Below are positions 1-6,639 of a stretch of 11,127 bases of DNA, piece by piece. Source of the DNA: Chloroflexota bacterium (GTDB lineage: Bacteria; Chloroflexota; Dehalococcoidia; SZUA-161; SpSt-899); assembly GCA_018725425.1 (NCBI GenBank), contig QLUL01000023.1, positions 1 to 11,127 of the forward strand, written 5' to 3'. Position 1 is the first letter of the stretch. Each line of letters opens with the position of its first letter. Below the pieces are notes generated by a model. The model did not search any database and was not told where the DNA came from. It saw nothing but the letters and a program-made list of their open reading frames with translations. Position numbers and translations under genes: made by a program.

Positions 1-52
1 ATGCTGTCTTGTAGGTGATTCCTTGAGAACGAGCCCAATCTGCTAGCTTCAT
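1..52 (-). CDS. IS607-type transposase/resolvase, N-terminal fragment (runs off window)
   Basis: Only the first 17 codons are present, reading MKLADWARSQGITYKTA, and the frame is open to the window edge. This is the start of the MerR-like helix-turn-helix seen at the N-terminus of IS607-family TnpA serine recombinases, recalled as MKLxxWAxxxGIxYKTAxRW. IS607 TnpA moves its element through a circular intermediate without terminal inverted repeats. The identification rests on a short motif and on family knowledge; another MerR-like regulator or resolvase is possible. There is no Shine-Dalgarno sequence before the ATG, but a near-consensus promoter ends 7 nt upstream, so the mRNA may be leaderless. 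cutA is on the same strand upstream, so this is probably the promoter-bearing left end of an inserted element. Confidence 0.6.
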   Translation of the reverse strand, partial: MKLADWARSQGITYKTA

Positions 53-58
53 AGTCTT

Positions 59-87
59 ATTATATCATAGGAAGGCATAAAAGTCAA
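59..87 (-). promoter_or_regulatory. Sigma-70-type promoter for the IS607-type gene
   Basis: On the minus strand the -35 box TTGACT lies at 82-87 and a perfect -10 box TATAAT at 59-64, separated by exactly 17 nt. The expected start, 7 nt after the -10, falls on the A of the ATG at 52, which predicts a leaderless or nearly leaderless transcript. A second TTGACT at 94-99 makes a direct repeat with a 12-bp period over the -35 region and could be a protein-binding site. Confidence 0.7.
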
Positions 88-122
88 TATGTTAGTCAAC
101 AGTTACAACCCCGAAAACTCCA

Positions 123-428
123 TCATTCAACCGATTCCCTCACCCAATCCAGGTACCCTTCATGGCCATCGATAATCGGGAGAGCGATGATCTCCGGCAC
201 CTCATAGCTGTGCAATTCTCGAATCCGGCCTATGATCTCCCTCACCTTCACGGCCCTCGTCTTTATTATCAGGAGAGCTTCCCCTTCCTCCTGCATCTCA
301 CCTTCCCACCTGAAGTAAGAATTGACCTCGCCGATATTCACGCAGGCAACCAGCTTTTCCTCCACTAAGGCCATTGCTATCCTTCCGGCCTCCTCGCGCG
401 GGCTAGTGCAGAGAATCACCGCAAACAT
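123..428 (-). CDS. cutA: CutA1 divalent-cation tolerance protein
   Basis: The protein has 101 residues, the usual length for CutA1, a small cytoplasmic trimer with a ferredoxin-like fold. Family landmarks are in order: LVEEKLVACVN at 21-31 with the conserved Cys29, SYFRWEGEM at 37-45, LLIIKT at 52-57, and the signature HSYEVPEIIALPI at 73-85. The ATG at 428 follows an AGGAGG at short spacing. CutA1 was named for copper tolerance in Escherichia coli, but its biochemical role is unsettled and metal binding alone should not be taken as function. It is separated from the upstream zinc-ribbon gene by a terminator and hairpins, so it is probably transcribed on its own. No terminator hairpin is visible after its stop codon, and transcription may run on into the IS607-type gene. 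Confidence 0.93.
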   Translation of the reverse strand: MFAVILCTSPREEAGRIAMALVEEKLVACVNIGEVNSYFRWEGEMQEEGEALLIIKTRAVKVREIIGRIRELHSYEVPEIIALPIIDGHEGYLDWVRESVE

Positions 429-491
429 ATTCCTCCTGTACCGGAGCGATCTTGACCGCGCCCTCCATTCTCAACAATCACCTCAGGCGAG

Positions 492-514
492 GTAGGACGG
501 GCATCTTGCCTGTC
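492..514 (+). repeat. Solitary REP-type hairpin with GTAG foot
   Basis: GTAG at 492-495 is followed by a 7-bp arm GACGGGC (496-502), the loop ATCTT and the arm GCCTGTC (508-514). One arm position is a G-T wobble instead of a pair. It is the same element as the hairpin of the 43-bp array at 10973-11127, in the opposite orientation. It lies between cutA and its upstream neighbour and outside any convincing gene. Confidence 0.75.
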
Positions 515-550
515 ATTAACCGCCCGGCAGCCCGCGACATCTCCCTTGTG

Positions 551-573
551 ATCCGGGGGGCATCTCCCCGGAT
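551..573. repeat. Hairpin element, possible diverged REP relative
   Basis: An 8-bp perfect inverted repeat, ATCCGGGG at 551-558 and CCCCGGAT at 566-573, flanks a 7-nt loop GGCATCT. The GGGCATCT core resembles the REP hairpin 37 nt to its left. No T tract follows on either strand, so it does not look like an intrinsic terminator. It could be a diverged member of the same repeat family or a chance inverted repeat. Confidence 0.45.
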
Positions 574-594
574 AGGTCTCGGTTCCAGGGCAGT

Positions 595-627
595 AAAAAA
601 TGAGGGATACCGCCTGATGTATCCCTC
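595..627 (-). terminator. Rho-independent terminator after the zinc-ribbon gene
   Basis: On the minus strand a 9-bp perfect stem, GAGGGATAC (619-627) and GTATCCCTC (602-610), with an 8-nt loop is followed one base later by six T residues (595-600). It lies 112 nt after the stop codon of the gene ending at 740 and ahead of cutA, so it would end the operon that starts near 1510. The rest of the 429-739 gap holds only the two hairpins listed separately; I see no credible gene there. Confidence 0.8.
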
Positions 628-739
628 GATAGATGCATGACATTTCAAGACTGTCTTCAGCGCTTTTCTTCTCAAGTTTCGGTAAGCAGGGAACGTGGGA
701 AACGGAGAACCACTCTTCTTGAAATCGCGATATCCTCTC

Positions 740-979
740 TCATGCTCTATCCTCTTCCTCCCCGAAGGATCTCAGGAATACCTCGGGAATCTTAGGGACG
801 TGACTATCCACCCACTCCTGAAGACAATTAAGGGAACAGAAGCTATAGTGCTCAACAGATTCGAGACCCTTCCAGTAGGAGACCGTAAGCCACCCTTTGA
901 GCACCTCACAAGGGGGCTCGCTATGGGAATGTTCTACCTTTCTGCCGCATGAACCACAAATAACATACCATCCCCGCAT
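740..979 (-). CDS. Small zinc-ribbon-like protein of unknown function
   Basis: I do not recognise a named family. The 79-residue product has CGSC near the N-terminus (Cys8 and Cys11) and a second cysteine pair in FCSLNC (Cys48 and Cys52), a spacing typical of a structural zinc-binding treble-clef or FCS-like finger. A single Cys24 and two histidines lie between them. The C-terminus is acidic (GEEEDR). There is no signal peptide or membrane segment. The ATG at 979 is chosen over an upstream TTG at 1009 because GGAGGGAGG ends five bases before it. It lies 98 nt after the NifU-like gene on the same strand, and its 3' end is followed by an intrinsic terminator, so it is probably the last gene of that operon. 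A link to metal or Fe-S handling is inference from context only. Confidence 0.7.
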   Translation of the reverse strand: MRGWYVICGSCGRKVEHSHSEPPCEVLKGWLTVSYWKGLESVEHYSFCSLNCLQEWVDSHVPKIPEVFLRSFGEEEDRA

Positions 980-1010
980 TCCAGCCTCCCTCCCACTTCG
1001 TAGGTTCAAA

Positions 1011-1032
1011 CAGGACGGGCATCTTGCCCGTC
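1011..1032 (+). repeat. Solitary REP-type hairpin (perfect stem)
   Basis: GACGGGC (1014-1020), the loop ATCTT and GCCCGTC (1026-1032) form a perfect 7-bp stem, identical to the hairpin in array copies 1 and 2 near 11000 but inverted. The preceding bases are CAG rather than GTAG, so the foot is altered. It lies between the NifU-like gene and the zinc-ribbon gene. Confidence 0.75.
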
Positions 1033-1051
1033 TTCAGTGGTTACGTAGCCC

Positions 1052-1072
1052 CAACCCCGAACCGTGAACCGT
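1052..1072. repeat. Short heptad tract (three units)
   Basis: Three consecutive 7-nt units read CAACCCC, GAACCGT and GAACCGT; the last two are identical. On the minus strand the core is GGTT(C/G) plus two other bases. The tract begins 5 nt after the stop codon of the NifU-like gene. It is the shortest of three such tracts and would be weak evidence alone. Confidence 0.5.
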
Positions 1073-1077
1073 TTATG

Positions 1078-1296
1078 CTATACAGCGATTACTTTTTCGA
1101 CCCCGGGCACCTGCTCTTTGAGCACTCGCTCGATGCCCATCTTGAGGGTCATCGTTGACATGGGACAGCACCCGCAGGCTCCGACAAGCTTCACACTGAC
1201 CACACCACCATCAACACCTACCAACTCCACATTTCCGCCATCAGCCTGAAGCGACGGTCTTATGAGGTCGAGGGCAGCCTCAACTTTCTCTCGCAT
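1078..1296 (-). CDS. NifU C-terminal-domain (Nfu-like) Fe-S scaffold protein
   Basis: This 72-residue protein consists only of the NifU C-terminal domain (PF01106). It shows LIRPSLQADGGNVELVGV at 11-28, then GACGCCPMSTMTLK at 39-52, in which Cys41 and Cys44 form the CxxC that binds a transient [4Fe-4S] cluster between two subunits, and the usual tail ERVLKEQVPGVEKVIAV. Proteins of this kind accept clusters and deliver them to apo-enzymes in the cytoplasm. A strong AGGAGG lies 7 nt before the ATG. The gene starts 16 nt after the collapsed DUF39 ORF and shares its promoter. The window also encodes a two-cluster ferredoxin-like protein (4179-5318), but a direct client relationship cannot be inferred. 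Confidence 0.92.
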   Translation of the reverse strand: MREKVEAALDLIRPSLQADGGNVELVGVDGGVVSVKLVGACGCCPMSTMTLKMGIERVLKEQVPGVEKVIAV

Positions 1297-1312
1297 GATT
1301 CTTCCTCCTTTT

Positions 1313-1486
1313 TCATTCTATCGGCCTTTCTCTAAGGGGCTTGAATTCTATTCCTGCCTCCACACCCGGCAGCGCAGCCACCGGTTCGGTCAAGAGAAAC
1401 TCGCCTCGCCCGATCCATTCCTTAGTCACCACCACGGTCTGACCTCTACGAATTTTCTCATTGATCTCAGCAATCGTTCTCAGCAT
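1313..1486 (-). CDS. Miniature ORF, apparently a DUF39 (homocysteine biosynthesis) protein with its middle deleted
   Basis: The 57-residue product starts MLRTIAEINEKIRRGQTVVVT, which resembles the N-terminus of DUF39 proteins (recalled as KTIxEINEKIxxGxAVVVTAEE). It continues at once with KEWIGRGEFLLTEPVAALPG, which resembles the end of the DUF39 domain (recalled as LKEWIxxGxFLLTEPVxxLP). Full-length members are several hundred residues, so the catalytic middle would be missing while both ends stay in frame. In methanogens and other anaerobes DUF39 proteins take part in making homocysteine from aspartate semialdehyde and a sulfur source. The ATG at 1486 is preferred to an upstream ATG at 1564 because GGGAGGG precedes it and a promoter lies between the two. 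It is first in an operon with the NifU-like gene. It is either a remnant or a repurposed small protein; no enzymatic activity should be assumed. Confidence 0.55.
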   Translation of the reverse strand: MLRTIAEINEKIRRGQTVVVTKEWIGRGEFLLTEPVAALPGVEAGIEFKPLRERPIE

Positions 1487-1513
1487 GCCGTAGCTTCCCT
1501 CCCGACAACTTCT

Positions 1514-1542
1514 AGTATATCCCAGATGAGTGAGTTTGTAAA
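1514..1542 (-). promoter_or_regulatory. Sigma-70-type promoter for the DUF39 remnant/NifU-like operon
   Basis: On the minus strand -35 TTTACA (1537-1542) and -10 TATACT (1514-1519) are separated by exactly 17 nt, each matching consensus at five of six positions. Transcription would begin near 1507 and leave about 20 nt of leader carrying the ribosome-binding site for the ATG at 1486. This placement excludes the longer ORF start at 1564 for this transcript. Confidence 0.65.
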
Positions 1543-1594
1543 GATAGTCTGCAGACTGTATCATGTAAGTGGCGTCTAATCAGTAACCGTAACA

Positions 1595-1610
1595 CAAGGC
1601 TTCAGCCTTG
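1595..1610. repeat. Short GC-rich palindrome in the divergent intergenic region
   Basis: CAAGGCT and AGCCTTG form a 7-bp inverted repeat with a 2-nt centre, between the divergent DUF39-remnant and PF10107 genes. The decamer CTTCAGCCTT inside it recurs inverted at 9964-9973 upstream of aroE, which suggests a second dispersed short palindromic family. No T tract follows. Confidence 0.45.
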
Positions 1611-1667
1611 CCACAAAGTGATGGGGGAGCGCTGAGAGATGAATGCTCATTCAGGAGGAAAGCTATT

Positions 1668-2150
1668 ATGGAAATACTAATCATCGCCCTGACTTGCCTG
1701 GTGGTGATTCTGCTGGTAGTCGTCCTCGTCCTGCTCCTGCGACCGAGAAAGATCGAGCTACCCCAGATTGAGGAGCTGGAGCAGAAGCTTCGCTTTGCCC
1801 TGGCCTCGGAAGCCTCGATTAGGGAGATGCAAAGCGATCTGCAGAATCTGCCCAATCAGCTTCTGGTTTCCATAACGAGGAGCCTCGGCAAACGGACCGG
1901 AAAACTGAACGAACTCATGGCCACCTTCGAACTGACCCAGTACGACCGACTGTTCTACCTCGGCGACCCGATAGATTTCGTGGGCATCAAATACGATGAG
2001 GGGATCGACTTCATCGAGGTGAAGACCGGCCGTTTCCGCCTCACCGAGGATGAAAAACGACTGCGGCTACTCATCGAACAGGGGAAGGTGAACTATGTCC
2101 CTCTGAGCGTGGAGAGAATCGGGATTGCGGAGGAGGTGGACCTGGAGTAG
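1668..2150 (+). CDS. Membrane-anchored Holliday-junction-resolvase-like endonuclease (PF10107 family)
   Basis: The 160-residue product has one N-terminal hydrophobic helix (about residues 2-24), a basic stop RPRK, a predicted helical stretch (30-60), and a C-terminal domain matching the family described as endonuclease related to archaeal Holliday junction resolvase. That domain contains YDRLFYLGDPIDFVGIKYDEG (92-112) and DFIEVKTGRFRLT (114-126). Asp103, Glu117 and Lys119 fit a PD-(D/E)XK metal-dependent nuclease centre. The ATG at 1668 has AGGAGG at 1653-1658; an upstream start at 1608 would add 20 unlikely residues. The stop codon lies 35 nt before the uvrB start, so the two genes are probably co-transcribed. 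The substrate is unknown; an intact motif argues for nuclease activity, and the helix argues for membrane attachment. Confidence 0.8.
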   Translation: MEILIIALTCLVVILLVVVLVLLLRPRKIELPQIEELEQKLRFALASEASIREMQSDLQNLPNQLLVSITRSLGKRTGKLNELMATFELTQYDRLFYLGDPIDFVGIKYDEGIDFIEVKTGRFRLTEDEKRLRLLIEQGKVNYVPLSVERIGIAEEVDLE

Positions 2151-2185
2151 AATGAGTGCAGCAGCGCGAAACATGGAGCCAGGGA

Positions 2186-4156
<1,971 letters not shown>

Positions 4157-4178
4157 GGGCAGTCAAATCCTCCTCCTC

Positions 4179-5318
4179 TCACGGGGTGCTCTCATCTACG
4201 CATACGAGATCATAATCCCGCGAGCCCAGCCCTATCTCCTCCCCATATCGCAGTTGCACCGTCCAATCTACGTTGGGATACAGTGCCCGGAGCTTATCCT
4301 CCCCCCGCCCCAGGTTTGTTTTGAGCCTGGTCGCGTGAAGGCCCTGCTGCTGGTTCACCAGATCGACCGATGCCTGATCGATAGCCACCGCGTCGTAAGA
4401 GGCCAGAATTCCGATGTCCGGCACTATGTGGGCATCGGTAAAAGCCAGGCAGTCACATCCCGGGGTGATGTTCATCAGGAAAGTGAGGAAAAATACCGGC
4501 CGTTTCTTTTTTACCACCCCATAGGCATGTTCGCAGATCTTCTCCTGAAGGTTCTGGGCCGATTCGTTCCACTGGATATTGACCGCTCCGCTGGGGCAGA
4601 TAGCAATGCACTCGCCACAGCCAAGGCAGACAACCGGGTCAATGACGGCGAGCTTCCGCTGGTCATTTTCCCCCTCTTGAAGCCTAATGGCATCTGCCGG
4701 ACAGTGCTTACGGCAGGCCCCGCAGCCGGTGCATTTCTCCCGCTTGATAAGTGGAACAACGGTGGAATGCATCGCCAGCTTGCCTGACTTGGCGGCCAGC
4801 CCCATGCCCAGATTCTTGATCGCCCCACCGAAGCCGGTCGCCAGATGGCCAGTGAAATGGGTAAGGCAAATTAGCTTATCGAAATCCGCGATCTCGGAAG
4901 CTAGTTTTACCGTTTGGAAATGCTTTTTGCCTATCTCGACCTCGATCGAGGTCTGTCCCCTCAGTCCCCCCGATATGATCACCGGTGCGCCAGTGACCAG
5001 TGGCAAAAAGCCATGTGCAAAAGCAGTGTGCAAATGGTCAACGGAATTGCCCCGCGCACTCCGGTAGAGCACATTAGTGTCGGTGAGGAGGGGGAGCGCC
5101 TTTCTATCTTTGATCTGGCTCACCATGAAGCCCACATAGCTCGGGTGAATATAGGCGGTGGTTCCCTGCTCTCCGAAGTGCAGCTTGAGAGCCACCAAAT
5201 CATTCTGCTGGATGAAGTTGGGGAATCCTGCCCGGTCGAGGAGATTCCCTAGCTTGGTGAAGATGTCTCGCCCCATGCCTGTCCGCGGCCCAATGAAGTA
5301 AACTGTGCTCTTTGGCAT
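4179..5318 (-). CDS. DUF362 protein with two [4Fe-4S] ferredoxin clusters
   Basis: The 379-residue protein has a DUF362 domain split around a bacterial-type ferredoxin insert. The N-terminal part shows VALKLHFGEQGTTAYIHP (42-59), and THFTGHLATGFGGAIKNLGMG occupies 153-173. Two CxxCxxCxxxC motifs follow (Cys196, 199, 202, 206 and Cys231, 234, 237, 241), each able to hold a [4Fe-4S] cluster. A further Cys pair in TPGCDC (288, 290) is followed by DIGILASYDAVAIDQASVDL (301-320), typical of the family. There is no signal peptide, so it is cytoplasmic. The protein should carry electrons, but partners and reaction are unknown for most of the family. The ATG at 5318 matches where relatives start; its ribosome-binding site is weak (AAAGG directly before the ATG). 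It is convergent with uvrB and divergent from the flavin oxidoreductase gene. Confidence 0.9.
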   Translation of the reverse strand: MPKSTVYFIGPRTGMGRDIFTKLGNLLDRAGFPNFIQQNDLVALKLHFGEQGTTAYIHPSYVGFMVSQIKDRKALPLLTDTNVLYRSARGNSVDHLHTAFAHGFLPLVTGAPVIISGGLRGQTSIEVEIGKKHFQTVKLASEIADFDKLICLTHFTGHLATGFGGAIKNLGMGLAAKSGKLAMHSTVVPLIKREKCTGCGACRKHCPADAIRLQEGENDQRKLAVIDPVVCLGCGECIAICPSGAVNIQWNESAQNLQEKICEHAYGVVKKKRPVFFLTFLMNITPGCDCLAFTDAHIVPDIGILASYDAVAIDQASVDLVNQQQGLHATRLKTNLGRGEDKLRALYPNVDWTVQLRYGEEIGLGSRDYDLVCVDESTP

Positions 5319-5501
5319 CCTTTAAAGACTAACACGAAAGTGGCAATCAGTCAATAGACTGCGCGGCCTTGATGAGCTGTCAAGAAGCAAGTATGCTATA
5401 AGCAAGAAGCCAAGGACGCTGTCGGGGGAAATATCGGGGAAATGTCAGCTCTTTGATATGCTGCCTATGTTTGGCCTGATGGACAGGCCGGACCACGGCA
5501 G

Positions 5502-6398
5502 TTGGGGATCTATGAAGATGAACTCCTGGAAGGATTTAAGGAGATGGTCCGGTCGGTTCACGACCATGGGAGCCGCATTGTTCTTCAGATCTCCCATGCG
5601 GGTTACTTCGCCAACGCCAAGTTAACCGGTAAGACACCCATGGCGCCCTCGCCGGTGGAGGGCTTCGCTAAATCCCCACGTAAGGCGATGACCGTGGAGG
5701 ACATCGAACAGATTGCGCGCGCCTTCGGCCAGGCCGCTGATCGGGCTAAAAGGGCTGGTTTCGATGGGGTACAGATCCACGCGGCCCATGGATACCTGTT
5801 GAGCCAATTTCTCTCTCCAGCTTTCAACAAGCGCAGGGATCTGTACGGAGGGTCCATAGAGAACCGGGCCAGGATCATCCTGGAAGTGGTACGCCAAATC
5901 CGCGCCGCTGTGACTCGTGACTTCCCTGTTCTCGTTAAGATAAACTCCCAGGATTTCGTGGATGGTGGACTTACCTTAGAAGACTCGCTTCAGGTGGGGG
6001 CTATGCTCCAGGAAGGAGGGGCCGACGCAATTGAGTTGAGCGGGGGGACCCTCGTGTCCGGGAATCTCAGCCCCTCGATAACAGGGATTCTTTCCGAAGA
6101 AAAGGAGGCCTACTTTCGGGATGCGGCCAAGTCATTTAAAGAGAAACTCCATCTACCACTGATCCTGGTGGGAGGGATCCGCTCATTCCACTTGGCTGAA
6201 CAGCTCATAGCAGAAGGTTATGCAGACTACATTTCCATGAGCAGGCCTTTTATTCGAGAGCCGGATCTGATCAACCGCTGGAAGTCCGGAGACCGACGCA
6301 AGTCCATGTGTTTATCCGATAGCAGGTGTCGGGGCCCGCTCATGGATGGAGAAGGTATTTACTGCGTGGTGGAGAAAAAACTGAAAGAAGAAATGTAG
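5502..6398 (+). CDS. NADH:flavin oxidoreductase (Old Yellow Enzyme family), 5'-truncated
   Basis: This 298-residue reading frame matches the FMN-binding TIM barrel of the Old Yellow Enzyme family: VLQISHAG (27-34), VQIHAAHGYLLSQFLSPAFN (90-109) with the paired histidines that contact substrate, RRDLYGGSIENRAR (111-124), VLVKINSQDF (143-152), the glycine-rich FMN phosphate site ILVGGIRS (221-228) and YISMSRPFIREPDL (243-256). Family members carry about 60-80 more residues at the N-terminus, including the first beta strand and FMN contacts. Homology extends in frame upstream to 5457 (reading AYVWPDGQAGPRQLGIYEDE), but a TGA at 5454-5456 then interrupts it, and the only start in frame is a TTG at 5502. 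The C-terminal CxxCxxC seen in many relatives is degraded (Cys270 and Cys276 remain; the middle position is Asp). It is probably a decaying gene, although a sequencing error cannot be excluded. Confidence 0.75.
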   Translation: MGIYEDELLEGFKEMVRSVHDHGSRIVLQISHAGYFANAKLTGKTPMAPSPVEGFAKSPRKAMTVEDIEQIARAFGQAADRAKRAGFDGVQIHAAHGYLLSQFLSPAFNKRRDLYGGSIENRARIILEVVRQIRAAVTRDFPVLVKINSQDFVDGGLTLEDSLQVGAMLQEGGADAIELSGGTLVSGNLSPSITGILSEEKEAYFRDAAKSFKEKLHLPLILVGGIRSFHLAEQLIAEGYADYISMSRPFIREPDLINRWKSGDRRKSMCLSDSRCRGPLMDGEGIYCVVEKKLKEEM

Positions 6399-6420
6399 TA
6401 CGAGTTACGCAGTTGATCCA

Positions 6421-6478
6421 GGTATGGTAGCATGGTTGGGGATGACAACATCCCCAACTAGCGGAGACGGTATGGTGG
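6421..6478. other. Perfect 10-bp hairpin flanked by direct repeats, between convergent transcripts
   Basis: GTTGGGGATG (6435-6444) and CATCCCCAAC (6449-6458) form a perfect stem with the tetraloop ACAA. The decamer GGTATGGTAG (6421-6430) recurs as GGTATGGTGG (6469-6478) on the other side. The hairpin lies downstream of both the flavin oxidoreductase gene (plus) and tRNA-His (minus), so it may act as a bidirectional terminator or RNA 3'-end stabiliser. No T tract follows on either strand, so intrinsic termination is uncertain. Confidence 0.45.
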
Positions 6479-6510
6479 TATATAGCTGATGGCCCAGGGG
6501 GATATTTGGA

Positions 6511-6587
6511 TGGGGTGAGTGAAGGGATTCGAACCCTCGATCTCCAGGGCCACAACCTGGCGCCTTAACCACTTGGCCACACTCACC
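6511..6587 (-). tRNA. tRNA-His (anticodon GTG)
   Basis: On the minus strand the sequence folds as a cloverleaf. The acceptor arm GTGAGTG pairs with CACTCAC, the D stem is GCC/GGC, the anticodon stem is CCAGG/CCTGG with loop TTGTGGC (anticodon GTG at 6551-6553), the T arm carries GGTTCGAATCC, and CCA is encoded at 6511-6513. The base before position 1 is a G (6587) facing a C at position 73, which is the G-1:C73 identity pair specific to tRNA-His, so the call does not rest on the anticodon alone. A consensus-like promoter ends 24 nt upstream, leaving a leader of about 17 nt for RNase P to remove. Confidence 0.97.
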
Positions 6588-6610
6588 ATGATTCGATATT
6601 CCCACAAGCT

Positions 6611-6639
6611 ATTCTAACGGCTGACGTGCCACACGTCAA
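6611..6639 (-). promoter_or_regulatory. Promoter of tRNA-His, overlapping the aroC stop codon
   Basis: On the minus strand -35 TTGACG (6634-6639) and -10 TAGAAT (6611-6616) are exactly 17 nt apart, each five of six to consensus. The TGA inside the -35 box (6636-6638) is the stop codon of aroC. The expected start is near 6604, about 17 nt before the mature tRNA 5' end. Confidence 0.65.
6622..6638. repeat. Perfect 7-bp palindrome over the tRNA-His promoter
   Basis: TGACGTG (6622-6628) and CACGTCA (6632-6638) form a perfect inverted repeat with a 3-nt centre. It covers most of the -35 box and the upstream half of the spacer of the tRNA-His promoter, and begins at the aroC stop codon. It could be an operator or a 3' hairpin of the aroC mRNA. 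No T tract follows, so an intrinsic terminator is unlikely. Confidence 0.55.

Noticed and set aside
478..675. A minus-strand ORF of 65 codons between the zinc-ribbon gene and cutA
   Set aside because: It runs through the terminator, the 551-573 hairpin and a REP copy, and has no ribosome-binding site or domain.
1014..1032. REP hairpins as intrinsic terminators
   Set aside because: None is followed by a T tract on either strand, and copies recur with the same arm sequence, so they are repeats and not terminators.
1555..1667. A plus-strand promoter for the PF10107-uvrB pair
   Set aside because: A possible -10 (TCTAAT at 1575-1580) exists, but no acceptable -35 lies 16-18 nt before it, so I could not support a call.
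5369..5397. A plus-strand promoter for the flavin oxidoreductase gene
   Set aside because: TTGATG and TATGCT are 17 nt apart but each matches consensus at only four positions, which is too common by chance in this region.
5454..5456. TGA as a selenocysteine codon in the flavin oxidoreductase
   Set aside because: The family is not known to use selenocysteine at this point, no obvious hairpin follows the codon, and sequence upstream is poorly conserved. Decay or a sequencing error is simpler.
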